A stretch of 64,000 nt of DNA from an uncultured Pirellulaceae bacterium (GCA_937929805.1 CALFUT010000028.1:61023-125022), one strand, 5' to 3'; shown: positions 36,311-45,283, counted from the stretch's first letter. Notes: a model not told the origin generated them from the sequence alone. Numbers and translations: made by a program.

Positions 36311-37615
36311 GTGGCCAATACTCTTTCCCCTCCAGCTCGACCCGATCACCACTTCAAGCGCGTTGCAATTTTGTTCGCTGGTGGACCAGCCCCTGCCGCC
36401 AATGCGGTGATCTCCGCAGCAGCCGCTTCGTTCCTGCGAGCCGGAGTGGAAGTGATCGGCATCAAGCACGGTTACTCTTCGTTGGCCGATTTCGATCCTT
36501 CCAAGCCGCTCGAAGAGGGAAAAGCGTACTTCAAGCTGACTCCCGATGTCCTGAAACGGACTCGGAACCAACCGGGTATCATCATCGGTACGGCTCGAAC
36601 CAACCCCGGGAAAATGATCACGTGTCCAGCCGACCTGAACGATTCAGACAAAACCGCGCCCATGAAACGGACGGTCGAAGGCCTCAAGTCGATCGGCATT
36701 GATGCGTTGATTTCGATCGGTGGCGATGACACGCTCAAGACGGCCAACAAGTTCAAGCTTTATCAGGAAACCAGCGGTGCCGACACCGTCATTCCTGTCG
36801 TTCACCTGCCAAAAACAATCGACAACGACTACCACGGAATCGATTTCACGTTTGGCTTCTTCACCGCCGTTGATTTCCTTGCCACCGAAATTCGAAACCT
36901 GATCTACGATGCCGAGGCAACCGGATCGTACTTCTTGGCCGAGACCATGGGCCGTAGTGCCGGTTGGCTTTCCTACGGTGCCGCGATTGCGGGCGAGGCC
37001 AGCTTAGTAATCAGCGTGGAGGACGTGATCGCCGGCTATCTGGTCGACGAAGAGTACACAACCGAATCCGGTGAAACGAAGACTCGCCAGTGCATGGACA
37101 TGAGCCGCGTCACGGAGCGAATTGTGAAAACGATGTTGGCTCGTGAGGACGAGGGCAAAAACTATGGTGTGATCGTGATCGCTGAAGGCTTGGCCGAATA
37201 CCTGCCGTTTAGCTACGTGATGGGAGTCAAGCGAGACGATCACGGTCACATCAATATCTCGGAGGTCAACCTGTACCGAGTGATGTCGCAGGCGATTCAA
37301 GAAAAGTACACCGAGAAAACTGGTGGCAATCGAACTGTGAAAGGCTTGCAACTGGGCTACGAGGCTCGCTGTGCAAAGCCTCACGCGTTTGACGCAATGC
37401 TGGGCAGCCAATTGGGCGTTGGAGCGTTCCGCGCCTTGGCCGAGCAAAAGCTGAACGGCGTGATGGTCAGCGTCAGCGGTCAACTGGACCTTCGCTACGA
37501 GCCATTCGAAAACTTGGTCGATCCCGAAACCTTGGTCACCGTCGTCCGCTACATCGACCCCGACAGCGACTTCCATCGTTTGGCACGTTTCTTGGAAACG
37601 CACGTCAACGATTAG
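36311..37615 (+). CDS. pfp: Pyrophosphate-dependent 6-phosphofructokinase
   Basis: 434 aa, GTG start at 36311. It phosphorylates fructose-6-phosphate using PPi, reversibly. Two residues mark the PPi type: the second Asp in GGDD (137-140), where ATP enzymes have GGDG, and Lys in PKTIDNDY, where ATP enzymes have PGTIDND. The loop FAGGPAPAANAVI near residue 22 and GTARTNPGK (phosphate contact) are also present. Single-gene unit with its own terminator. Together with glgP it indicates a PPi-saving route from glycogen into glycolysis; that link is inference. Confidence 0.93.
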   Translation: MANTLSPPARPDHHFKRVAILFAGGPAPAANAVISAAAASFLRAGVEVIGIKHGYSSLADFDPSKPLEEGKAYFKLTPDVLKRTRNQPGIIIGTARTNPGKMITCPADLNDSDKTAPMKRTVEGLKSIGIDALISIGGDDTLKTANKFKLYQETSGADTVIPVVHLPKTIDNDYHGIDFTFGFFTAVDFLATEIRNLIYDAEATGSYFLAETMGRSAGWLSYGAAIAGEASLVISVEDVIAGYLVDEEYTTESGETKTRQCMDMSRVTERIVKTMLAREDEGKNYGVIVIAEGLAEYLPFSYVMGVKRDDHGHINISEVNLYRVMSQAIQEKYTEKTGGNRTVKGLQLGYEARCAKPHAFDAMLGSQLGVGAFRALAEQKLNGVMVSVSGQLDLRYEPFENLVDPETLVTVVRYIDPDSDFHRLARFLETHVND

Positions 37616-37659
37616 TCGTTTGCCGATCGGGCCGTTCGCGGAATCGTCCCAATTCTGCT

Positions 37660-37752
37660 TCCCGATCATGAACCCAACAAAACGAAGGCCGGGATCGAAA
37701 CGATTCCGGCCTTTGTTGTCTTTGCTTGTTCCGAAATTAGGATAATTCCGTC
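37660..37752. repeat. Direct repeat containing a terminator, copy 1
   Basis: Runs from CTTCCCGATCAT to GGATAATTCC. Copy 2 is at 38239-38334 in the same orientation. The shared parts are the terminator stem and CTTGTTCCGAAATT. The first copy serves the phosphofructokinase gene. Confidence 0.85.
37685..37713 (+). terminator. Terminator of the phosphofructokinase gene
   Basis: 13-bp stem (AAGGCCGGGATCG against CGATTCCGGCCTT, one G-U) with loop AAA, then TGTTGTCTTT. It lies within a 90-bp segment that is repeated at 38239-38334. Confidence 0.8.
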
Positions 37753-37867
37753 TGCCTTCTGGTTACTATGCAGCCAGAGTTCGGAAGCTGCCCGAAAGGT
37801 CTCACGTGTTTTGGCACTTGAGGAGAATCTTCTTTGCCTCCATAGTGAATTCGCGCCCGCGTCACTT

Positions 37868-38069
37868 TATCCCGAAGGGATAGCAGCATGTAGCCGGTGG
37901 TCGAGCGCAGCGAAAACCAACGGTGCAAATCACCCATCATTCGCATCCCAACGGGATGCCAGAAAAACACCAAAGCTGGCATCCTTTCAGGATGCGTTTT
38001 TGATCACTGGCGTTACCGGTGATGGCGCTTCGCTTATCACCGGCTACAAGCTGAAATCCCTTTCGGGAT
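37868..38069. repeat. Cluster of short perfect palindromes
   Basis: Hairpins TATCCC-GAA-GGGATA (37868-37882), GCATCCC-AAC-GGGATGC (37943-37959), GCATCCT-TTC-AGGATGC (37979-37995, followed by GTTTTT) and ATCCC-TTTC-GGGAT (38056-38069), plus ATCACTGG/CCGGTGAT around 38010. They resemble REP-like intergenic elements. No gene lies between 37616 and 38349. Confidence 0.8.
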
Positions 38070-38238
38070 AAGACTCAGGGGCCAAGAAGCCACTTAAGTT
38101 TCGAGAAAACACTCGCGCTCGCGTGGCGACTTCGAGTCCGGTAATTCGTCCGCACACCTCAGCCTGAAAGAATATCTACCGAGCTTCAGGATACTGCCCA
38201 AAAATGGTGCCGCCAAGAAACACACCGAAAAGAACTCC

Positions 38239-38334
38239 GCTTCCCGATCATGCCCCTAACAAAACGAAAGGCCGGAAATCGAAACGATTCCGGCCTTGGT
38301 TGTTTTGGCTTGTTCCGAAATTGGGATAATTCCG
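38239..38334. repeat. Direct repeat containing a terminator, copy 2
   Basis: Second copy of the 37660-37752 segment, with stem 38268-38297 (AAGGCCGG/CCGGCCTT). It ends 16 bases before the convergent mscS-type gene, so it can no longer serve a plus-strand gene directly upstream. Confidence 0.85.
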
Positions 38335-38349
38335 GCGAGATTCCATCGA

Positions 38350-39321
38350 CTACGCAGCCTGCGTGCGAGTCAGAACTTTTCCAACCACATTCACATCCAT
38401 TTGTGGGAACGGGATCGAGATGCCGGCTGCGTCGAGCGATTGTTTGGCGGCGGCCGTCAATTGCTCACGGACATCAAAATAATCCTGCGGCTTGCACCAG
38501 ACTCGAAGCTGCCAATCGACCGATGATCCACCAAGTTGGTCCAAGTAGACTTGGCCGTTCTCATGCGAGGCCAAGCCCTGCATCTGAACCGATCGAACCG
38601 CGGTTTCGAGTGCTGCTCGAGTCGCGTCCAAATCCGCTTCGTAGGCCGCTCCGACATTCACGTCGACTCGGCGCGTTTCATTGCGAGTGTAATTCTCCAG
38701 CAGGCTGCCAAAGATCTCGCCATTGGGAATGATCAAATGGCGATTATCGAGTGCGTTTAGTCGCGTTGTAAACAAGTCGATTTCTTCAACCGTTCCTTCA
38801 GTCCCCGCGACACAAATGTATTCTTCCACCTTGAACGGGCGGAAAATCAATAGCATCACGCCCGCTGCAAAGTTACTAAGCGTTCCCTGAAGCGCCATAC
38901 CAACCGCGAATCCGGCGGCCGCCAAGACGGCGGCGAACGCGGTAACGTCGATTCCAAAATATCCCAACACGACCATCGCCACGATGATCATCAAAACGTT
39001 GCGGACGGCTTTGGCCAGGAACTTTCCGAGTGTCAGGTCGACTTTTTCAGATACGATCCTTCCGGTGAAACGTCCGATCGCAGAAGCGATGGTGTAGCTT
39101 ACGACAACAGCGGCACAGATCGCCAAACCTTTCGCACCGTAATCCCTCAAGACGATCATTTGAGCTTCCTGATCGCCATGAAGCGCTGCTTTGAAGGTAG
39201 CGGTCGCCTTGGAGACAACTCCTCCAACAACTTCGGCATCTGCTCCAGAAGCAACGTTGGGGTACAGCCAAGCAAGAGCCGGAAATGCAAAGGCAGGCAG
39301 ACGGCGAATGACGAATTGCAT
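38350..39321 (-). CDS. Small-conductance mechanosensitive channel (MscS family)
   Basis: 323 aa inner-membrane channel that opens under membrane tension. A signal-like segment (1-26) is followed by a helix near 65-85, another near 105-125, and the pore helix TM3 with the Gly/Ala pattern AAVLAAAGFAVGMALQGTLSNFAAGVMLLIFRP in the expected place. The MscS beta domain (EEYICVAGTEGTVEEIDLFTTRL, LIIPNGEIFGS) and alpha/beta vestibule follow. Length fits MscS. Single gene, converging with the phosphofructokinase unit. Confidence 0.93.
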   Translation of the reverse strand: MQFVIRRLPAFAFPALAWLYPNVASGADAEVVGGVVSKATATFKAALHGDQEAQMIVLRDYGAKGLAICAAVVVSYTIASAIGRFTGRIVSEKVDLTLGKFLAKAVRNVLMIIVAMVVLGYFGIDVTAFAAVLAAAGFAVGMALQGTLSNFAAGVMLLIFRPFKVEEYICVAGTEGTVEEIDLFTTRLNALDNRHLIIPNGEIFGSLLENYTRNETRRVDVNVGAAYEADLDATRAALETAVRSVQMQGLASHENGQVYLDQLGGSSVDWQLRVWCKPQDYFDVREQLTAAAKQSLDAAGISIPFPQMDVNVVGKVLTRTQAA

Positions 39322-39524
39322 GGAAGGTTCCTCTAAAAAGGCATTCAGAAAATTTGCGACGGGAGTTTACTGAGGTGCCTCATTTGAGAAAAGACAAATC
39401 TAAGCACACTGATAGCACGAGCGATCTGGACGTTTTTTTGGGAATTCTCTAACGTTCGCGACCTTCAAATCCGGAGCAGAGATCTGAAGGCTTACGACCG
39501 AAATCTGATTCCCCAAACTTGGCC

Positions 39525-41651
39525 ATGACCAAATCTCGTCTCCCAGAGCTATTGCTTCCCGTTGGCATCATCGCTTGCTTGCTGCTGATTTTCATGCCGC
39601 TGCCAACGGTGATTATGGATGTTCTGCTGGCTGCCAACATCGCGGTGGCAGTCATGATTCTGCTCACCACCGTTTACGTTGGCCGGCCGCTAGAACTGAA
39701 CATTTTCCCTTCGCTGTTATTGGCCACGACCCTTGCACGGCTGGCGTTAAACGTTGCAACGACTCGATTGATTCTGACTCGGGGAGCCATCGACCATGAG
39801 GCCGCAGCGGGCGGAGTGATTCAAGGCTTCTCCAGTTTCGTCACCGGCGACAGTCTGGCCGTAGGTCTGGTCATCTTCTGTATCATCGTCGTGATTCAGT
39901 TCGTCGTGATTACCAAAGGAGCGACTCGAATCAGTGAAGTCGCAGCCAGATTTTCACTTGACGGCATGCCGGGACGTCAAATGGCAATCGACGCCGACCT
40001 AAACGCCGGCGTGATCGACCGGAACCAAGCAATGCTGCGGCGTGAGGAAGTTTTCGCCGAGGCCGATTTTTATGGTGCGATGGACGGAGCCAGCAAATTT
40101 GTCCGAGGCGACGCGGTCGCGGGAGTCATTATCACCCTGATCAATATCGTCGGTGGCTTAGCGATCGGGCTTTCCAACAACATGTCGATTCAGGCATCCG
40201 CTCAAACGTTTACGAATCTGACGATCGGTGACGGCCTAGTCAGCCAATTGCCTGCCTTGCTGATTTCGCTCGCCGCCGGTGTGCTGGTAACGCGAAGCAC
40301 TCGGCATACCAATTTGCCGAGCCAAGCGGTTGAGCAGATTTTCTCACGCCCCATCGTTCTGGTTATTACGGCCGTATTTTTGGGCATCCTCGTTCTGACC
40401 GAATTACCTGCGGTCCCTTTGCTGGTGCTGGCGACCGCCTGTTTGGCAGGAGCTTGGACGATCAGCCAACGGCCGGCAGAAACACGTTCTCACACCGGTG
40501 CCACCAACACATCCGCAACCTCAAACAACCAATCAACGGGTCAGCCAAGCGCAACGACAGGCCAACAGGATTTCACGATCGAAAGTCTACTGACCGAAGA
40601 CGCGGTTGAGCTAGAGCTAGGCTTGGGGCTCCTTCGCCTGGCCGATTCAAAACAAGGCGGCAATCTTCTGGCACTGGTAACGGAGACTCGAAAACAATTG
40701 GCGACGGATCTTGGAATCATTCTTCCGAAAGTCAAAGTTCGTGACAATCTTCGGCTGGCGACCGGAGGGTTCAGGATTCTTATTCGAGGAAACGCGGTCG
40801 ACCAAGATGAAATTGATCCTTCCAACCTACTTGCGATTGACGATGGCTTGGCGACCGAACCGCTTGCTGCCCGCTCCATCATCGCCATGGCATCCAAAAC
40901 GATCAGCGAGCAACCTGCGTACTGGATTTCGGCCGACGCGAAAGCATCCGCAAAAAATCTTGGGTATCGGATCCAATCCGCTGATATGGTTGTTGCAAAC
41001 CAGTTAAAAAGATCAGCAAGACGACATGCCGTTGACCTACTGACCCGTGACGCGACAGTCGAACTGATCGATCAAACCAAAAAGACTTCGCCGGCCGTGG
41101 TTGATGAACTGATTCCGGGGCAACTTTCAGTCGGCAAGGTTCAGCAAATTTTGAAAGCGCTGCTTGGCGAGGGCGTTTCCATCCGCCCGATGGCTCAAAT
41201 TTTGGAAGCGATCGGCGACAACATCGAGACCACGCCCAATCTCTGGAACCTTGTCGAAAAAGTTCGCATCCGACTCGCCCGCACCATAACGGCTTCACTA
41301 TCAGGGCACCGAAATACGCCCATTCCTGCTTTCACGATCGCGCACGATCTTCAGGACCGAATCGCCTGCGGTTGGGAACGCGACGGAAACGAGATCCGCT
41401 TAGATCTTCCGCGTTCAATGGTCGAAAGTCTTGCACGTTCGATTGCGGCTGCAACTGCCAGCTTGCAAACATCAGGAAATCGCCCGGTGCTGCTGGTTGA
41501 CCAGTGCATTCGCCCGGTGCTGGCAGAAATAGCCGACGGCGTGGAGGGCGATTTGTTTGTGTTGGGCCATGAGGAACTAGCTGGCAACAACATCGAACAG
41601 CTGGGTGAAATCACGATCGAACAGGTCTCAGCCGTGTCCGCCGCAGCATGA
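39525..41651 (+). CDS. flhA: Flagellar biosynthesis protein FlhA
   Basis: 708 aa from ATG 39525; an upstream TTG is less likely. It is the large export-gate protein of the flagellar type III secretion system, with about eight N-terminal helices (to residue ~315), the FHIPEP signature region (TRISEVAARFSLDGMPGRQMAIDADLNAG), a Thr/Ser/Gln-rich linker (~325-355), and a cytosolic C-terminal domain. Injectisome SctV is the alternative, but the proximity of fliA and flgM supports flagella. The other flagellar genes, including flhB, are not in this window. Confidence 0.93.
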   Translation: MTKSRLPELLLPVGIIACLLLIFMPLPTVIMDVLLAANIAVAVMILLTTVYVGRPLELNIFPSLLLATTLARLALNVATTRLILTRGAIDHEAAAGGVIQGFSSFVTGDSLAVGLVIFCIIVVIQFVVITKGATRISEVAARFSLDGMPGRQMAIDADLNAGVIDRNQAMLRREEVFAEADFYGAMDGASKFVRGDAVAGVIITLINIVGGLAIGLSNNMSIQASAQTFTNLTIGDGLVSQLPALLISLAAGVLVTRSTRHTNLPSQAVEQIFSRPIVLVITAVFLGILVLTELPAVPLLVLATACLAGAWTISQRPAETRSHTGATNTSATSNNQSTGQPSATTGQQDFTIESLLTEDAVELELGLGLLRLADSKQGGNLLALVTETRKQLATDLGIILPKVKVRDNLRLATGGFRILIRGNAVDQDEIDPSNLLAIDDGLATEPLAARSIIAMASKTISEQPAYWISADAKASAKNLGYRIQSADMVVANQLKRSARRHAVDLLTRDATVELIDQTKKTSPAVVDELIPGQLSVGKVQQILKALLGEGVSIRPMAQILEAIGDNIETTPNLWNLVEKVRIRLARTITASLSGHRNTPIPAFTIAHDLQDRIACGWERDGNEIRLDLPRSMVESLARSIAAATASLQTSGNRPVLLVDQCIRPVLAEIADGVEGDLFVLGHEELAGNNIEQLGEITIEQVSAVSAAA

Positions 41652-41969
41652 GCCGCTCATCACGCAACAAAACGTCTCTTAAAACTGTTCACCAAGAATA
41701 CCGGAAGGTTACAGATTGCCGCAGTTCAATCAGATTGACCGCTAAAAACTGAATTTTTGATCAAGTATCAAGTTACCGAACGTCGAACAAGGATCGAGGG
41801 CCGGTATCGACCCAAGTGAATCCAGACTCCCTGATCACCTTTTGTCAGCGCGACAGTTAAAAAAACAAAAAACTGTTCCGACCATGTAATTTATTCATTG
41901 ACGGCGCGAGTCACATTTTGCTAATTAACGTCTCAACACAAACTTAATCATTCGTCACAAGGCAGAAGA

Positions 41970-42047
41970 CAGAACTAAAATTAACCGGTGGAACGCTGGA
42001 TCGAGTAACTCGATCAGGTAAATACCCAACGGCTCAGCTTAGTTCTG
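41970..42047 (+). promoter_or_regulatory. Structured leader upstream of fliA
   Basis: CAGAACTAA (41970-41978) pairs perfectly with TTAGTTCTG (42039-42047). Inside lies a second perfect stem, GATCGAG-TAA-CTCGATC (41999-42015). The closed structure ends 46 bases before the start codon. I could not match it to a known riboswitch class. The rest of 41652-41969 holds nothing recognised. Confidence 0.5.
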
Positions 42048-42093
42048 TTTGTTAGCTCAAGATGATGATCGCATACCAGTCACGGAGGATTGT

Positions 42094-42879
42094 ATGGCGA
42101 CCACGGCGGCAGTCGAAGACCCGATCATGGAAGTCTGGCGGGAGTATAAACCCGATTGTACAGACAAAGAATTGCGTAACACATTGATGGAGCGCTATTT
42201 TCCACTGGTAAAATATAATGGTGAACGTATCTGGCAGCGATTGCCTGATGGCGTTGAACTGGACGACCTGATTTCGGCAGGCGTGTTCGGTCTGATGGAC
42301 GCAATCGATGCGTTTGACATGGAACGCGGCGTCAAGTTCGAAACGTACTGCGTGCCTCGTATTCGCGGTGCCATGCTGGACGAACTGCGAACCATGGACT
42401 GGGTTCCTCGATTAGTTCGTTCTAAAGCCAGCAAGATCAACAACGCAACCAAGGCGCTTGAAACGAAACTCGGGCGGGCTCCCACCGTTGCGGAACTGGC
42501 TGAGAAGCTGGAACTGACGGTTCCTGAAACCGAAAAGATGATGAGCGACGCGAACGCGGTCGGCTTGATCAGCTTGAACAAAAAGTGGTACGAAACCGAC
42601 AGCTACAAAGACGTTCGCGAGATCGACGTGCTGGAGGACAAGAAGGGTGAAGACCCGACGCGTCGAATTCAGAAGAACGATCTGATGAGACTGGTCACCA
42701 AGGGCCTGAACCGCAACGAACGTCTGATCATCATCCTCTACTACTACGAGGAGCTGACGATGAAGGAGATCGGTTCAACGCTCGATCTGAGCGAGAGCCG
42801 CGTTAGTCAGATGCACAGCAGTATCGTTCAACGCCTCCAGCAGCAGCTTGGCAGACGCCGCGTCGAATTCGGCGGCTAA
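42094..42879 (+). CDS. fliA: Flagellar RNA polymerase sigma factor FliA (sigma-28)
   Basis: 261 aa from ATG 42094, preceded by GGAGG at 8 bases; the upstream in-frame start at 42049 lacks this. Sigma region 2 is at about 20-95 (LVKYNGERIWQRLPDGVELDDLISAGVFGLMDAIDAFD, then VKFETYCVPRIRGAMLDELR), region 3 at 105-165, and region 4 with its helix-turn-helix at 205-255 (MKEIGSTLDLSESRVSQMHSSIVQRL). It directs late flagellar gene transcription and would be held by the FlgM-like protein at 45284. It follows flhA after a 442-base structured gap. Confidence 0.94.
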   Translation: MATTAAVEDPIMEVWREYKPDCTDKELRNTLMERYFPLVKYNGERIWQRLPDGVELDDLISAGVFGLMDAIDAFDMERGVKFETYCVPRIRGAMLDELRTMDWVPRLVRSKASKINNATKALETKLGRAPTVAELAEKLELTVPETEKMMSDANAVGLISLNKKWYETDSYKDVREIDVLEDKKGEDPTRRIQKNDLMRLVTKGLNRNERLIIILYYYEELTMKEIGSTLDLSESRVSQMHSSIVQRLQQQLGRRRVEFGG

Positions 42880-42910
42880 AGCTTTGGCGGTAGTCAAAAG
42901 GCAAACCAAC

Positions 42911-42939
42911 GCCCGTCACTTTGTGACGGGCTTTTTTTT
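42911..42939 (+). terminator. Rho-independent terminator of fliA
   Basis: Perfect 9-bp stem GCCCGTCAC-TTT-GTGACGGGC (42911-42931) followed by eight T. It ends the fliA transcript 32 bases past its stop. Confidence 0.93.
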
Positions 42940-43058
42940 GTGGATGAATGACCTAGCTCAAGCACATGAAATTGTTGAAAACGGGAATGCGTGGCCGCCG
43001 CGATTTACCAACCATAGCGATTGCCCTTGAGCCGCAACGTTTGATCGTCGTGTTGCCG

Positions 43059-43895
43059 CTACTTCTTCGTCTTTGATTTCAGAACCAGCATGCCCGTTTT
43101 GGTTTCGGAAACAATTCGGTCTTCGGGAACCGCCGTCACGGGAGATCCTTTATCGCTGGTTGGATTTTTGGCGAACCAGTAAATGGTGGAGGTTTTATCC
43201 GAGTTCTTCAGCGGTACGATCTTTTTAAACAGGTAGTATTTCTTCCCGTTTTTCTGACTGACGTGCGAATACGGTTCCGATGAATTGGACGTTGCTTGGT
43301 CTCCACCCGCTTCGTTCGCTGTTTGCTTACTCTCCAGTGCCTCGTTGATCACGGCCAAGACTTCGTCGCTTTTCGGTTTGACCCGAGATCCAAACCTTGC
43401 AATCGGTTTTCCAGATCGATCGAGGACAATCTTTTCGAAGTTCCACTTGACTGGACCTTTACCTCGCGGCTCCAAATCAAGCCCCGTTAGATATTTGTAC
43501 AACTCGCATTGCTGTTTGCCTTTGACGTCCACTTTTGAAAGCATATCAAACTGCACGCCGTATTTTGCGCTACAAAACTCGGCGATCTCTTGATCCGTTC
43601 CGGGCTCCTGACCTCGAAATTGGTTGCATGGCACCCCAATCACTGCCAGTCCTTTGCTTGCGTAATCCTCATGAAGCTCCTGCAGCTGCTTGTACTGCGG
43701 CGTATGTCCACACTTACTGGCGGTGTTTACCAGCAGGACTACCTTGCCGGAGTACTTTGATAAGGACACCGTTTCGCCATCAATGGATTTCATTTCGAAA
43801 TCCAACGCGGCCGGAACCTCCTGTGCGTGAAGAGCCGACACGCCGGTTAGCAACAAGACGAAGGAAGCGAAAAACGGAATTCGATGGGGTTTCAT
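43059..43895 (-). CDS. Glutathione-peroxidase-like protein with C-terminal extension
   Basis: 278 aa. The signal peptide (MKPHRIPFFASFVLLLTGVSALHAQ) indicates export. The GPx domain (about 28-188) has the catalytic C62 in NTASKCGHTPQY, an Asn-Gln in PCNQFRGQEPG, and the Trp-Asn in VKWNFEKI, so a thiol peroxidase of the Cys type is expected; the family commonly uses thioredoxin. A further 85 residues (HVSQKNGKKYYLFKKIVPL... MLVLKSKTKK) form a small charged extension that I do not recognise from GPx proteins. Confidence 0.88.
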   Translation of the reverse strand: MKPHRIPFFASFVLLLTGVSALHAQEVPAALDFEMKSIDGETVSLSKYSGKVVLLVNTASKCGHTPQYKQLQELHEDYASKGLAVIGVPCNQFRGQEPGTDQEIAEFCSAKYGVQFDMLSKVDVKGKQQCELYKYLTGLDLEPRGKGPVKWNFEKIVLDRSGKPIARFGSRVKPKSDEVLAVINEALESKQTANEAGGDQATSNSSEPYSHVSQKNGKKYYLFKKIVPLKNSDKTSTIYWFAKNPTSDKGSPVTAVPEDRIVSETKTGMLVLKSKTKK

Positions 43896-44072
43896 GAACT
43901 CTCCAGATCAGACATTGAGGGACCAAGCTGCGTGATTGTAACACACAGCGGCGTTCCCCAGCAGCGTCCAACGTTTGGGAGTCGGATTAAGAAACGTGAC
44001 GCAAACCCAGCGACAAGCACCGATAAGCAAGGCCCCAAGTGACGAAACCCCGAACGAGGCTGTGATTCTTCT

Positions 44073-44133
44073 AGCCGTTTTGGCGCTAGCCACGGACGAA
44101 CCACCATTGTCCGGCGCTAGCGCCCAAACGGCT
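44073..44133. repeat. Long palindromic element
   Basis: 18-base arms AGCCGTTTTGGCGCTAGC (44073) and GCTAGCGCCCAAACGGCT (44116) pair at 17 positions, extended inward by GGAC/GTCC. No T-run follows. It lies between the peroxidase gene and a small gene, in a gap with no other feature. Confidence 0.8.
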
Positions 44134-44189
44134 GGTGTTATCGGGCCATGTTTCCATAAAATCACAGCCTCAACCGGGCGTGGGGCGGC

Positions 44190-44396
44190 TTACATCCACA
44201 TCGCGGCAGCGGCAGCGGCCGAGAACAGCTCATCATCCAGCGGCAGCGGGTTTGAGTGGGCAGCCTCAAGATCCAGCAATCGTTCGGACATGTCGAACGA
44301 GAATGAGAAGAAGGCTTCCATGTCGATATTCCATGGACGCTCGAAGCGAGCATCAGAGACATCGATCTTGGGCGGGGCAATTTTGCGAGTCAACAT
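44190..44396 (-). CDS. Small hypothetical protein, 68 aa
   Basis: The ATG at 44396 is preceded on the minus strand by AGGAG at 8 bases, the best reason to believe it. The product has a basic N-terminus (MLTRKIAPPKIDVSDARF), an acidic and phenylalanine-rich middle (MEAFFSFSFDMSERLLDLE) and ends in an alanine run with MWM. No signal peptide, no family recognised. The frame extends upstream to 44468 without a ribosome site. Confidence 0.5.
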   Translation of the reverse strand: MLTRKIAPPKIDVSDARFERPWNIDMEAFFSFSFDMSERLLDLEAAHSNPLPLDDELFSAAAAAAMWM

Positions 44397-44584
44397 AGGG
44401 AAAGCTCCTGAAAGTAGTGAAGCATTCCCTGCCAATAATTGACCGCAATCGTTGCCGTCGAGATTCAATTGAATCGATCACTTAAACGCAGACAAGATCA
44501 ATGTTGTTCGATTTCGTTCGCCCGTGCTGGCATTGAATTCCAAAACCGAACCAGCAGCTCATGCCAGCACTCTAATCATTTCCT

Positions 44585-44686
44585 TAAGGCAAGTGGCAGA
44601 ATATAAGCCACCGGCAAATTAAGGAAATCCTTCGAGGCTTCGGTCTAGTCTATTTAGCGGTAGGTTTAACTTGCCTTCTGCCTAAG
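44585..44686. repeat. About 100-bp dispersed element, copy 2
   Basis: Inverted relative to copy 1 at 25192-25290. Its ends AAGGCAAGT and ACTTGCCTT are perfect inverted repeats, with GGCAGAA/TTCTGCC also complementary. Internal palindrome AAGGAAATCCTT. It lies in the gap upstream of flgM; nothing else could be called between 44687 and 45231, although short frames at 44840 and 45016 exist. Confidence 0.85.
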
Positions 44687-45231
44687 GTGACCCGTGCAAA
44701 GGGATAAGTCGAATCCAACCGGTACCTAGCAACACCGCTAGGCATCTCCAATTTGTAGCTCTGATAGCATCGTTGAAAACTTTTCTGCTTTCTATCGAAC
44801 CCATCGGCCCAAGTGCACGTATTAGGGGCCGGTCAAACGATGACCAGACAAATTGATGAAAATATTTGTGTCGTCGTCACCGGAGAATCGCGTAAGAGCA
44901 AGTATTCAGCCAACGTCCAACCGGCAAATCTCAACTTCGCGTCTCTAGTGTTAAAATGGTCAAACCGCTGCTCCTGCCAAGGTTGCTAGCACAAACGGTC
45001 GATAACTATTTGTGCATGCTTGGTCAGACACCCGTTACGGATGGTTCGGGGATGGCAAGTTCCATTGACAGGGAATGCAGCGAAGACAAACGACGACTGG
45101 CCTTGGAAACAAGCCACAATTAGGATGAGGTATTACGTCCACCCCCAACAGCGAGTAACCTCAATCCACCAGTGATTTCTTCCAGCCAACAGAAAACTCC
45201 AAAAATGGAATTGTGCTGAAACGAAAACTTT

Positions 45232-45258
45232 GGTTTGCTCTACCTACGGAGCAAACCC
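45232..45258 (+). promoter_or_regulatory. Leader hairpin upstream of flgM-like gene
   Basis: GGTTTGCTC and GAGCAAACC form a 9-bp perfect stem 25 bases before the start codon. Immediately after, CCCG-AAA-CGGG borders the GGGGAGA ribosome site, so translation may be controlled by structure. Confidence 0.45.
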
Positions 45259-45283
45259 TAATCCCGAAACGGGGAGAATAAAA

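Noticed and set aside
39525..41651. Type III injectisome protein SctV
   Set aside because: fliA directly downstream and a FlgM-like gene close by support the flagellar FlhA; no injectisome genes seen.
41970..42047. c-di-GMP riboswitch in the fliA leader
   Set aside because: The conserved bases of the GEMM-I class are not found; only the generic stem structure is claimed.
44840..44989. 49-codon plus-strand frame (MTRQIDENICVVV...) before flgM
   Set aside because: No ribosome site and no recognisable family; chance frames of this length are common.
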